Source: Gammaproteobacteria bacterium (GTDB lineage: Bacteria; Pseudomonadota; Gammaproteobacteria; SZUA-229). From it: 23,657 nucleotides of DNA. The DNA lies in NCBI GenBank assembly GCA_030637945.1, contig DAOWFN010000077.1, positions 1-23,657 on the forward strand, read 5' to 3'. Below are positions 14,971 to 21,860 of the stretch, piece after piece. Position 1 is the first letter of the stretch. Each line of letters opens with the position of its first letter. The notes below the pieces were generated by a model. It searched no databases, had not been told where the DNA came from, and was given only the letters and a program-made list of their open reading frames with translations. Both the position numbers and the translations under genes were made by a program.

Positions 14971-16334
14971 TTGATACGGCTAAACACAAAAGCTGGATTG
15001 AAGCATTAAGCGCCTATCGTCAGCCGCGCGTATTGGCGATGTTGTTTTTAGGTTTTTCTGCAGGGCTGCCTCTACTACTGGTGTTTGGCACTCTATCAGG
15101 CTGGCTGGCCCGCGAAGGCATCGACAAAAGTACCATCGGTCATATCAGCTGGGTCGCTCTATTGTATGGCCTTAAATTTATCTGGTCGCCACTGGTCGAC
15201 CATTTAAAACTTCCTCTGTTACATCCCGTGTTCGGCCAGCGTCGCAGCTGGATGCTGCTCGCACAAGTCGGCATTGTTTGTGGTCTGTTATTAATGGCTG
15301 GCAGTAACCCGCATGCTCAATTGGCCATTCTGGTTTACTCTGCACTTTTAGTGGCATTTTCATCTGCCACGCAAGACATCGCTATCGATGCCTGGCGGAT
15401 CGAAGCGATGCCGGTTGAAACACAGGGTGCGATGGCGGCTACTTACCAGACCGGCTATCGACTCGGTATGTTACTGGCCGGCGGCGGTGCTTTCACTATC
15501 GCACATTATTATTCATGGTCACTGGCGTACACCATACTCGCTATGTGCATGTGCATAGGTATTATTACCACACTCATTATCTCTGAACCCGAACATGTCA
15601 TTTCACGCAACACCTGGAAACAGGAAGAAAAAGTTATTCAGTTTCTAGAACGATCTGCACATCTGCCGAAAAGTCTGCGCGAAATTTATGCCTGGATTAC
15701 TGGTGCGGTGATCTGCCCCTTCACCGATTTCTTTATCCGTAACGGTAAATACGCACTGATTATCTTATTGTTTATCGGGCTGTTCCGAATCAGTGATATC
15801 ACCATGGGCATCATGGCAAACCCGCTTTATGTTGATATTGGCTACAGTGACCTGCAAATTGGCCTGGTAACAAAAACCATCGGCCCTATTATCACCATCA
15901 TGGGTGCTATTTTTGGCGGCATGCTGGTCATTCGCTATGGCGTTATGCCCATTCTTCTACTCGGCGCAATCCTGGTGATGGCAACAAATTTATTATTTGC
16001 CGTTCTCGCATTGCTGCCTGCCAATACATATTATCTTGCGGTTGTTATCGGTGCCGACAACTTAAGCGGCGGACTTGCAGGCTCCGCATTTATCGCCTAT
16101 TTATCGAGCCTGACCAACCGCGCATACACTGCCACACAGTACGCATTGTTTAGCTCTTTGATGCTATTGCCTGCCAAATTTATCGGCGGATTCTCCGGTG
16201 AAATTGTTGATGCATTTGGTTTTGTGCAATTTTTCATATACACCGCGCTCATCGGTATCCCCGCCATTTTCCTTATCCTCTATCTCATTCGACACCCCGT
16301 TATTATGTCGAATTCAGATCAATCAGCACAATAA
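14967..16334 (+). CDS. ampG: AmpG-type MFS permease
   Basis: A 455-residue major facilitator with about 12-14 membrane segments. The N-terminus PRVLAMLFLGFSAGLPLLLVFGTLSGWL, the loop SPLVDHL, GQRRSWML and SATQDIAIDAWRIE are the AmpG hallmarks. AmpG brings GlcNAc-anhydroMurNAc peptides from the periplasm into the cytosol for cell-wall recycling and indirectly for beta-lactamase induction. The ATG at 14967 overlaps the xthA stop (ATGA), so the genes are translationally coupled. No ampC/ampR or other recycling genes are in the window. Substrate assignment rests on family similarity only. Confidence 0.87.
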   Translation: MIDTAKHKSWIEALSAYRQPRVLAMLFLGFSAGLPLLLVFGTLSGWLAREGIDKSTIGHISWVALLYGLKFIWSPLVDHLKLPLLHPVFGQRRSWMLLAQVGIVCGLLLMAGSNPHAQLAILVYSALLVAFSSATQDIAIDAWRIEAMPVETQGAMAATYQTGYRLGMLLAGGGAFTIAHYYSWSLAYTILAMCMCIGIITTLIISEPEHVISRNTWKQEEKVIQFLERSAHLPKSLREIYAWITGAVICPFTDFFIRNGKYALIILLFIGLFRISDITMGIMANPLYVDIGYSDLQIGLVTKTIGPIITIMGAIFGGMLVIRYGVMPILLLGAILVMATNLLFAVLALLPANTYYLAVVIGADNLSGGLAGSAFIAYLSSLTNRAYTATQYALFSSLMLLPAKFIGGFSGEIVDAFGFVQFFIYTALIGIPAIFLILYLIRHPVIMSNSDQSAQ

Positions 16335-16375
16335 ACGACTAATTCAGCGCGAACTTTTTACCAAAAATTTGCACC

Positions 16376-16408
16376 TTTAGTGATAATTACAATTATTTTA
16401 TCGCTAAA
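16376..16408. repeat. Imperfect inverted repeat downstream of ampG
   Basis: TTTAGTGATAA (16376-16386) and TTATCGCTAAA (16398-16408) match in 10 of 11 positions, with an 11-base AT-rich loop. It lies 42 bases after the ampG stop. No T-run follows; it may be a terminator without a U tract or a binding site. Confidence 0.4.
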
Positions 16409-16504
16409 TTATTGATATATATTACGTTTTTTTAAATTCTAAACCTCTCCTTACGCCCTACACAGCAACAATCCAGACAAAAAACATCAATATTTCCCAT
16501 TTTT

Positions 16505-16532
16505 TTGATAAAAAACCATTGAACTTTATAAT
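16505..16532 (+). promoter_or_regulatory. Sigma70-type promoter of the sulfur operon
   Basis: TTGATA (16505-16510, one mismatch to TTGACA) and a perfect TATAAT (16527-16532) are 16 bases apart. The predicted start of transcription is near 16539, about 40 bases before the first ATG of the small-peptide/rhodanese/dioxygenase operon. Confidence 0.65.
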
Positions 16533-16550
16533 ATTAGACTATACTAATAT
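16531..16550. promoter_or_regulatory. Candidate repressor operator over the promoter
   Basis: Perfect 7-bp inverted repeat ATATTAG (16531-16537) and CTAATAT (16544-16550) with a 6-base centre; similarity extends to about 9 of 11 per half site. It covers the end of the -10 box and the expected transcription start, where a repressor would block initiation. AT-rich palindromes are used by BigR/SqrR-type ArsR regulators of similar operons, but no such regulator gene is in this window, so the identity of the binder is an inference. Confidence 0.5.
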
Positions 16551-16578
16551 ATTACATTAACAGTAAAAGGAGATAGTC

Positions 16579-16698
16579 ATGATCTTTGATACAATGACCT
16601 ATTCAATTTTAACCATTGGTATTATTTTAACGATTGCCGTTATTCGTTTAACCGTATTAAACAACCAGCTAAAAGCAAATCTTAAAGATAAAAAATAA
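16579..16698 (+). CDS. 39-residue single-span membrane peptide (unannotated small gene)
   Basis: A small gene with a strong Shine-Dalgarno, AAGGAGA at 16567-16573, 5 bases before its ATG. The peptide starts MIFDTMTYSILTIG, has one membrane segment at about residues 8-27 and ends in a Lys-rich tail (LKANLKDKK), which predicts N-out, C-in topology. Its stop TAA shares one base with the rhodanese start (TAATG), so the two are translationally coupled. It has the best ribosome site in the operon and sits first after the promoter. I do not recognise the family. Possible roles (inference) are a membrane anchor for the rhodanese or dioxygenase, or a leader that sets their translation. Confidence 0.8.
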   Translation: MIFDTMTYSILTIGIILTIAVIRLTVLNNQLKANLKDKK

Positions 16699-16988
16699 TG
16701 GCTAATTTAACATGCGACGATATTCGTCTAACAATGCAAAACGGTGCAACTCTGCTCGATGTCCGTACGACCGATGAATTTCACTACGGCGCATTGCCTG
16801 ATGCGAAAAATATCCCCTTAGCGATTTTACCGATATTGGCCGATGAGCACCTTGATAAGAACGATCACGTTCTGGTGTATTGCCGAGCGGGTGCTCGCGC
16901 AGTTATGGCTGAAAAAATACTGACCGGATTGGGTTTCACCAAAGTGACAAACATAGGTGGCATACATCAGTACCAACACTGCCATTAA
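16698..16988 (+). CDS. Single-domain rhodanese (sulfurtransferase)
   Basis: A 96-residue cytosolic protein made of one rhodanese domain. It has the typical LLDVRTTDEFHYGALPDAKNIPL stretch and the active-site loop C62-R-A-G-A-R67, where Cys62 would carry the persulfide; the six-residue loop is that of true sulfurtransferases rather than Cdc25-like phosphatases. No signal peptide or extra domain is present. It overlaps the small membrane peptide by one base and is followed by the persulfide dioxygenase. Rhodanese next to a persulfide dioxygenase is a known pairing in sulfide and glutathione persulfide oxidation, in which the rhodanese exchanges sulfur between GSSH, sulfite and thiosulfate. Confidence 0.9.
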   Translation: MANLTCDDIRLTMQNGATLLDVRTTDEFHYGALPDAKNIPLAILPILADEHLDKNDHVLVYCRAGARAVMAEKILTGLGFTKVTNIGGIHQYQHCH

Positions 16989-17015
16989 TCAAATAATTAC
17001 ACAGTGGGACTAAAA

Positions 17016-17708
17016 ATGAAGATAGAACAATTATTTGACCCCGCTACGAGTACTTATAGTTATTTGCTGTGGGACGAAAAAACAAAACATGCCGCACTGA
17101 TCGATTCAGTTAAAGAGCAAGTTAAGCGTGATATTAAATTTATCAAGCAGCTAGACCTAAAACTTGAATACACGCTGGAAACACATATACACGCAGACCA
17201 TGTAACCGGCTCTGGTTTATTAAGAGACGAACTTGGCAGTCAGGCAGCCGTACATAAGAACAGCAAGTCAGATTGTGCAGATATTTTATTATCTGATGAC
17301 GACATAATAAAACTGGGCGACGAGAGTATAAATATTATATACACGCCCGGCCACACAGATACAGATATAAGTTATCGCATAGACACAGCTGTATTTACTG
17401 GCGATGCCTTATTAATCGGTGGCTGTGGTCGAACGGATTTTCAATCCGGTGACGCCAGGACTCTCTATCATTCGATAGTGCAAAATTTATTTACTTTGGA
17501 TGATGAAACTGTCGTATTTCCAGGACACGATTACCATGGTTTTACATCGAGCACCATTGGCAGGGAGAAAATTTTTAATCCACGCCTTGGCAATAACCGA
17601 TCGGAACAGGAGTTTGTTGCCATCATGGACGCTTTAGTACTGGATCCGCCAGCACGCATAGATGTTGCTGTACCTGGCAACCTGCAATGCGGCTTGCAAC
17701 AAGGATAA
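17016..17708 (+). CDS. ETHE1-type persulfide dioxygenase (metallo-beta-lactamase fold)
   Basis: A 230-residue protein with the ETHE1/persulfide dioxygenase signature. The metal motif is THIHADH (H57, H59, D61, H62), followed by H113, bridging D130, and H171 in FPGHDYHG. The expected mononuclear iron ligands are H57, H113 and D130. GGCGRTDFQSG at about 135-145 separates it from glyoxalase II. The enzyme oxidises glutathione persulfide to sulfite. I choose ATG 17016, which has GGGA 6 bases upstream, over the in-frame GTG at 17004. The C-terminal VAVPGNLQCG is also typical of the family. It is the last gene of the operon and is followed by a strong terminator. No sulfide:quinone oxidoreductase is adjacent. 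Confidence 0.92.
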   Translation: MKIEQLFDPATSTYSYLLWDEKTKHAALIDSVKEQVKRDIKFIKQLDLKLEYTLETHIHADHVTGSGLLRDELGSQAAVHKNSKSDCADILLSDDDIIKLGDESINIIYTPGHTDTDISYRIDTAVFTGDALLIGGCGRTDFQSGDARTLYHSIVQNLFTLDDETVVFPGHDYHGFTSSTIGREKIFNPRLGNNRSEQEFVAIMDALVLDPPARIDVAVPGNLQCGLQQG

Positions 17709-17755
17709 CATCTCCTGAGTAAATCGCCATCCCGACTCACTCTAAAGCTATATAG

Positions 17756-17791
17756 AAAGAGGCATAGCTGTTAAGGTTATGCCTCTTTTTT
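17756..17791 (+). terminator. Strong intrinsic terminator of the sulfur operon
   Basis: The 11-bp perfect stem AAAGAGGCATA (17756-17766) / TATGCCTCTTT (17778-17788) with an 11-base loop merges into a run of six T (17786-17791). It ends the operon 48 bases after the dioxygenase stop and 17 bases before the likely hemW start codon. Confidence 0.92.
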
Positions 17792-17807
17792 ATTGCCAGT
17801 AACCTCC

Positions 17808-18956
17808 GTGCAAAACGACATACCTTTAAGCCTTTATGTACACGTCCCCTGGTGCATAAAAAAATGCCCCTACTGTGACTTTAATTCACATGAAAAAAAT
17901 GACTCCTTCGATGAAAAAAAATATGTCGAAGCACTGTTGCTCGATTTGGAAAATGAACATGAAAATAATCGAGATCGTAGACTAAGCAGCATCTTCTTTG
18001 GTGGCGGCACACCCAGCTTATTTTCAGCAGAGGCTATACATCAGGTAATCACACGGGCAGAAGATCTTTTTAAGTTTAATAATATCGAGGTTACACTCGA
18101 AGCCAACCCTGGAACTTTTGAACAGGATAAGTTTAATGACTTCAGGCAAGCAGGCGTTAATCGCTTATCTATTGGCATACAAAGTTTTAATCAAACACAT
18201 CTAGAAAGTCTGGGTCGCATCCACGATAACAAGCAGGCATTAAGCGCTATCGAAACCGCAAAAAATGCAGGCTTCGAAAACATCAATCTGGATCTTATGT
18301 TTGGATTACCACAACAAACTGTGCAACAGGCATTGGATGATGTAACCATGGCCTGCGAATTTGACGTTCCGCATATCTCACATTATCAACTCACCATCGA
18401 AGAGAATACTTACTTCCATAAACACACACCTGTGCTCCCTGAAAATGACTTGATCTGGGAAATGCAGACACAATGCCATAACTTGCTGGCGGGCAACCGA
18501 TACCAGCAATATGAAATATCTGCGTATGCAAAGCATGACATGCAATGCACACATAATTTGAATTACTGGAATTTTGGCGACTACATTGGTATCGGTGCCG
18601 GCGCGCATGGGAAATCAAGCACAGCATCAGAAGATGATAATTTAAGAATCATTCGCCGATGGAAACATCGACAGCCGCAACAATATATTGAAGAAACGCT
18701 AAAAGGTGATGCCATCTCAGGCAGTCAGGAACTGACTCAACAGGATGTCGTATTCGAATTTTTACTCAATGCGCTCCGTCTTAGGACGGGCAGCAGCATA
18801 CAGACTTTCAAAAATAATACCGGACTGGATTTCGATATATTAAAACAGGCAGTAGAAAATATAGATTCGTCATTATTAGTTTTAGATAAAAACAAAATCT
18901 ATACTACCGACAAAGGTTTTTTGTTTTTAAATGAAATCCTTGAAAATTTGTTATAG
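17808..18956 (+). CDS. hemW: HemW-type radical SAM heme chaperone
   Basis: A 382-residue radical SAM protein. The cluster motif is C16-IKK-C20-PY-C23, followed by DFNSHE, as in HemW; FFGGGTPSLF, EANPGTFE, GIQSFN and THNLNYWNFGDYIGIGAGAH are further HemW blocks. HemW binds heme and hands it to respiratory proteins; it was long misnamed as oxygen-independent coproporphyrinogen oxidase, but HemN has different N-terminal sequence. The frame extends to a TTG at 17793, inside the run after the terminator; GTG 17808 places IPLSLYVHVPWC as in E. coli. No Shine-Dalgarno is visible, and the usual partner rdgB is absent. Its 3' end is repeated in part at about 23280-23350. Confidence 0.92.
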   Translation: MQNDIPLSLYVHVPWCIKKCPYCDFNSHEKNDSFDEKKYVEALLLDLENEHENNRDRRLSSIFFGGGTPSLFSAEAIHQVITRAEDLFKFNNIEVTLEANPGTFEQDKFNDFRQAGVNRLSIGIQSFNQTHLESLGRIHDNKQALSAIETAKNAGFENINLDLMFGLPQQTVQQALDDVTMACEFDVPHISHYQLTIEENTYFHKHTPVLPENDLIWEMQTQCHNLLAGNRYQQYEISAYAKHDMQCTHNLNYWNFGDYIGIGAGAHGKSSTASEDDNLRIIRRWKHRQPQQYIEETLKGDAISGSQELTQQDVVFEFLLNALRLRTGSSIQTFKNNTGLDFDILKQAVENIDSSLLVLDKNKIYTTDKGFLFLNEILENLL

Positions 18957-19075
18957 AAATATAATTAAATGTAGCAGCTCAAACCTTATCCGACAGCTTT
19001 AAACATTAAACTCTTTATAACTGACATTCAGCCTTTTAATAAATTGACCTTCAGTAACTAAAGTTGAACTGGCGA
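18913..19075. repeat. Direct repeat copy A: hemW 3' end plus downstream sequence
   Basis: From AAGGT inside the last codons of hemW to about 19075 this sequence is matched by 23308-23471 in the same orientation, at roughly 80 percent identity by hand alignment, most changes being transitions. The first 44 bases are coding (ending NEILENLL and TAG); the rest is intergenic. Confidence 0.85.
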
Positions 19076-19110
19076 ACCACCATGAGTTTTACTATAGCCA
19101 AAAATATCTA

Positions 19111-20364
19111 TCAACACCATGTGCTGTCTTTCATCCAGACGACAAGATCATCATATGACATAGGTTTAGCTATATAGTATCCCTGCGCATAATCACAGCC
19201 TATAGCAGACAACAAGTCGAGTGTCTTTTCATCTTCAACGCCTTCCGCAACGATTTTTAAATCTAAGTTATGCGCAAGATCTACTGCAGCTTTTACGATG
19301 TTTGCATCTTTTTTATCGTTTGCCATATTCATTACGAAAGATTTATCAATTTTAATTTCATTGGCCGGAAGATTTTTTAAATAAGCCAACGATGAGTACC
19401 CTGTGCCAAAATCATCAATAGATATTCCAAATCCGTGCTGATGAAATTCATGAAGTATCTCCATGCTCTTCTTTGGGTCTGTCATCATCGCGCCCTCAGT
19501 AACTTCTAGCATTAAAGACGATGGACGGACAGACCAGGTACCTACAGCATTTGAAATAACATTAACGATCTCATTATCTATTAATAAAGGCGGCGGCAGG
19601 TTAACAGCAATTGTGAACTCAGGGAGTATTTCCTGATATCGAACACATTGTCTTAAAGCACCATTTAATACCCAATTCGTCACTGGCATTAATGAGTTAC
19701 TGCTCTCTAAAACATCGATAAAATACTGCGTGTTTACAAACCCATATTTTTTATTGTTCCAGCGAATCAGCGATTCACCACCATAAAGCTTTCTGCTGGC
19801 TAAATTTATTTTTGGCTGACAAAACAAATTAAACTCACCATCTTCAAGCGCGGTCTGGATCTCATTTTCCAGCATCAGACCTGGCGGCAGTATCTCATCA
19901 TCAGTTGATGTCTGATATAACAGATAATCTTCGTTCTTACTTTCTGCTAACTGCAGAGCCAAACTGGCCGCATGCAATAATTTTTCTAATGTATCACCAT
20001 GGTCAGGTTTTACAGCTATTCCCACAACTATCTTCGGAGATATTGATGCGCCACCAATAGTAATGGCGTCTTTAAAGCAAGAAATAATTTTATTTGCTGC
20101 TAATAAAGCGTGTGATGTGTTGTTTAATGCTGGCAGCAATAGACCAAATTCATTGTTGCCAATTCGTCCTACCACATCTGTTGGCCGTAATATTGATTTT
20201 AATTTATTGAGCACGTGCTCAAGGAGTATGTCGCCTCTGGCAAAACCATATGTCATATTTATCTCTTTAAACTGACATATTTTTATGATTAAAAAGGCTG
20301 TATTTTTATCGCTGGTATTAACTTGCGAAGATATGCTCTTAAAAAATTTTTGACGTGATTCCAT
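19111..20364 (-). CDS. GGDEF-EAL protein, degenerate GGDEF, probable c-di-GMP phosphodiesterase
   Basis: A 417-residue protein with no membrane segment. The N-terminal GGDEF domain (about 15-155) has GNNEF at 69-73 in place of GGDEF, so it is unlikely to make c-di-GMP. The EAL domain (about 163-410) has ESL at 197-199 for EAL, keeping the metal Glu, and retains the other key blocks: AVNLPPPLL, LEVTEGAMM, DDFGTGYSSLAYLKNLP, KIDKSFV, VAEGVED and the Gln of YAQGYY. It therefore probably hydrolyses c-di-GMP to pGpG. The start is ATG at 20364 rather than the in-frame TTG at 20382; GGA lies about 9 bases before it. It follows the HD-GYP gene by 19 bases, so the two are probably one transcript. Confidence 0.88.
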   Translation of the reverse strand: MESRQKFFKSISSQVNTSDKNTAFLIIKICQFKEINMTYGFARGDILLEHVLNKLKSILRPTDVVGRIGNNEFGLLLPALNNTSHALLAANKIISCFKDAITIGGASISPKIVVGIAVKPDHGDTLEKLLHAASLALQLAESKNEDYLLYQTSTDDEILPPGLMLENEIQTALEDGEFNLFCQPKINLASRKLYGGESLIRWNNKKYGFVNTQYFIDVLESSNSLMPVTNWVLNGALRQCVRYQEILPEFTIAVNLPPPLLIDNEIVNVISNAVGTWSVRPSSLMLEVTEGAMMTDPKKSMEILHEFHQHGFGISIDDFGTGYSSLAYLKNLPANEIKIDKSFVMNMANDKKDANIVKAAVDLAHNLDLKIVAEGVEDEKTLDLLSAIGCDYAQGYYIAKPMSYDDLVVWMKDSTWC

Positions 20365-20383
20365 TGATAATCCGGGGCGCAAC

Positions 20384-21607
20384 CTATAGATAATATTCTG
20401 TTGGATCTATCCCGCATTCACCAGGATCTAAACCTCTGCGTATGTTTAGAGGGTAACCGCTCGAATCTTTAAACTCTTTTGTTAGATCAACAGTCCTGTA
20501 TTCCAGCAAATGCTTTTTATTCTCGTCTAACAACAGCATTATCTTTGGTCGCATTCTTCGTGTTGAATTTTGTGAAATAACTATACCAACTTCACCATTC
20601 GTCATTTCAATAACTGTTCCTGTTGGATAGACACCCATACATTGCAGAAATTGCTCGACTAACTCCGGCTGAAATGATGTACCGCGCCAGTTATACATAT
20701 CCTGCAAAGCGCTATATGCTGATTTAGCTGAATTGAAAGCTCTGTCGCTTGTCATGGCATTGTAACAGTCAATAATTGCTGCGATTCGACCATAAACAGG
20801 TATGTGCGTACCTAATAGCCTGGATGGATAACCATTGCCATCAAAGCGCTCATGATGCGTTAACGCGATAGTAATGGCATCTCCGGGCATCCCTTTAATC
20901 TTTTTTAAGATATCAACACCATGTTCAACATGTGTCTGCATGATCTTGTATTCTCCATCTGATAATCTCCCAGGTTTATTTAATATTTCTTTAGAGATGA
21001 GAACATTACCCACATCCATCATCAATAAGCCAATAGCAAGTATTTTTAACTCTTCCTTGGGTATGCCTAAATGTCTGCCAAAGACGATAGCTAATGCGCA
21101 GTTATTAATCGAGTGTGAGTATGAATAATCACTTGTTCCCTTCATCATTGAAAGCCACATATAGGCTTCAGGGTTTCTGACGACACTGCTAAGGATAGGA
21201 TCTACGACACCCTCAATGCTGCCAATATTTATATCACCCCCTTCTTTTATGTTCTTCATGATGCTGGCGATAGACTTTGTCGCACTTTCTATAGCCGTTT
21301 TTGCTTTAGGGATTTCTTTTTTTGTAGGAGTTTTAACTTCGTATTTAATTTTTTTCTTGCCGCCCTGTAAAAAGCGCTCGAGATAATGCTGAACTTTAGA
21401 GCTGGCTTTTTCTATTATATTAGTAGATGCTATACCTCGATTTGTATCGATATAAACAAACGAACAATATTTACTTAGAGTAGTGATGTCTTTTTCTGTT
21501 TCTATATGAAACCCTTCTAACAGAAATGGCGTGTCAATCCATGGTCTATCAAGATTTGATATGTACATGCCTATCTTTAAATACGGGATATTTACTTTTT
21601 GTTCCAT
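20384..21607 (-). CDS. DUF3391/HD-GYP protein lacking the HD histidine
   Basis: A 407-residue protein. Residues about 3-130 are the DUF3391 N-terminal domain (IPYLKIGMYISNLDRPWIDTPFLLEGF), and about 145-320 the HD-GYP domain, normally a c-di-GMP phosphodiesterase with a two- or three-metal centre. The His at 165, H226, H251-H252 and the HHERFDGNGYP block (251-261) are present, as is the distal Asp in IIDCYNAMTSDR. The usual LLHDIGK reads LMMDVGN, so the dyad at 197-198 is Met-Asp and the following Lys is Asn. Loss of this metal ligand should weaken or abolish hydrolysis, leaving a possible sensor or scaffold role. A C-terminal extension of about 85 residues follows. No clear Shine-Dalgarno is visible. 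Confidence 0.88.
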   Translation of the reverse strand: MEQKVNIPYLKIGMYISNLDRPWIDTPFLLEGFHIETEKDITTLSKYCSFVYIDTNRGIASTNIIEKASSKVQHYLERFLQGGKKKIKYEVKTPTKKEIPKAKTAIESATKSIASIMKNIKEGGDINIGSIEGVVDPILSSVVRNPEAYMWLSMMKGTSDYSYSHSINNCALAIVFGRHLGIPKEELKILAIGLLMMDVGNVLISKEILNKPGRLSDGEYKIMQTHVEHGVDILKKIKGMPGDAITIALTHHERFDGNGYPSRLLGTHIPVYGRIAAIIDCYNAMTSDRAFNSAKSAYSALQDMYNWRGTSFQPELVEQFLQCMGVYPTGTVIEMTNGEVGIVISQNSTRRMRPKIMLLLDENKKHLLEYRTVDLTKEFKDSSGYPLNIRRGLDPGECGIDPTEYYL

Positions 21608-21860
21608 AATGATGTTTCTGTATATTTATGTTTGTTATTTTAAAAAATTATTGGGCAGATTAATAAAGCCAAAACTGGTTAATGCAGTCCTGTGCGTGTC
21701 TTAGTGCTTGATGTTTTTGTTACTACGTTGGCGATTAGCTAAACTACCAATTGATTTATAAAAAGGGTAGATGATACTCAGAAAACACTTCATATTGCCG
21801 CATGGTAAATTTAAAAGTAGTGCCTTTTTGTTACGGCCTTATCAATAACTTCTAACCCAT

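Noticed and set aside
17004..17015. GTG start for the persulfide dioxygenase
   Set aside because: ATG at 17016 has GGGA at proper spacing, and the GTG itself overlaps that ribosome site.
20365..20382. TTG start for the GGDEF-EAL gene
   Set aside because: ATG at 20364 is 6 codons later, better spaced from GGA, and loses no domain.
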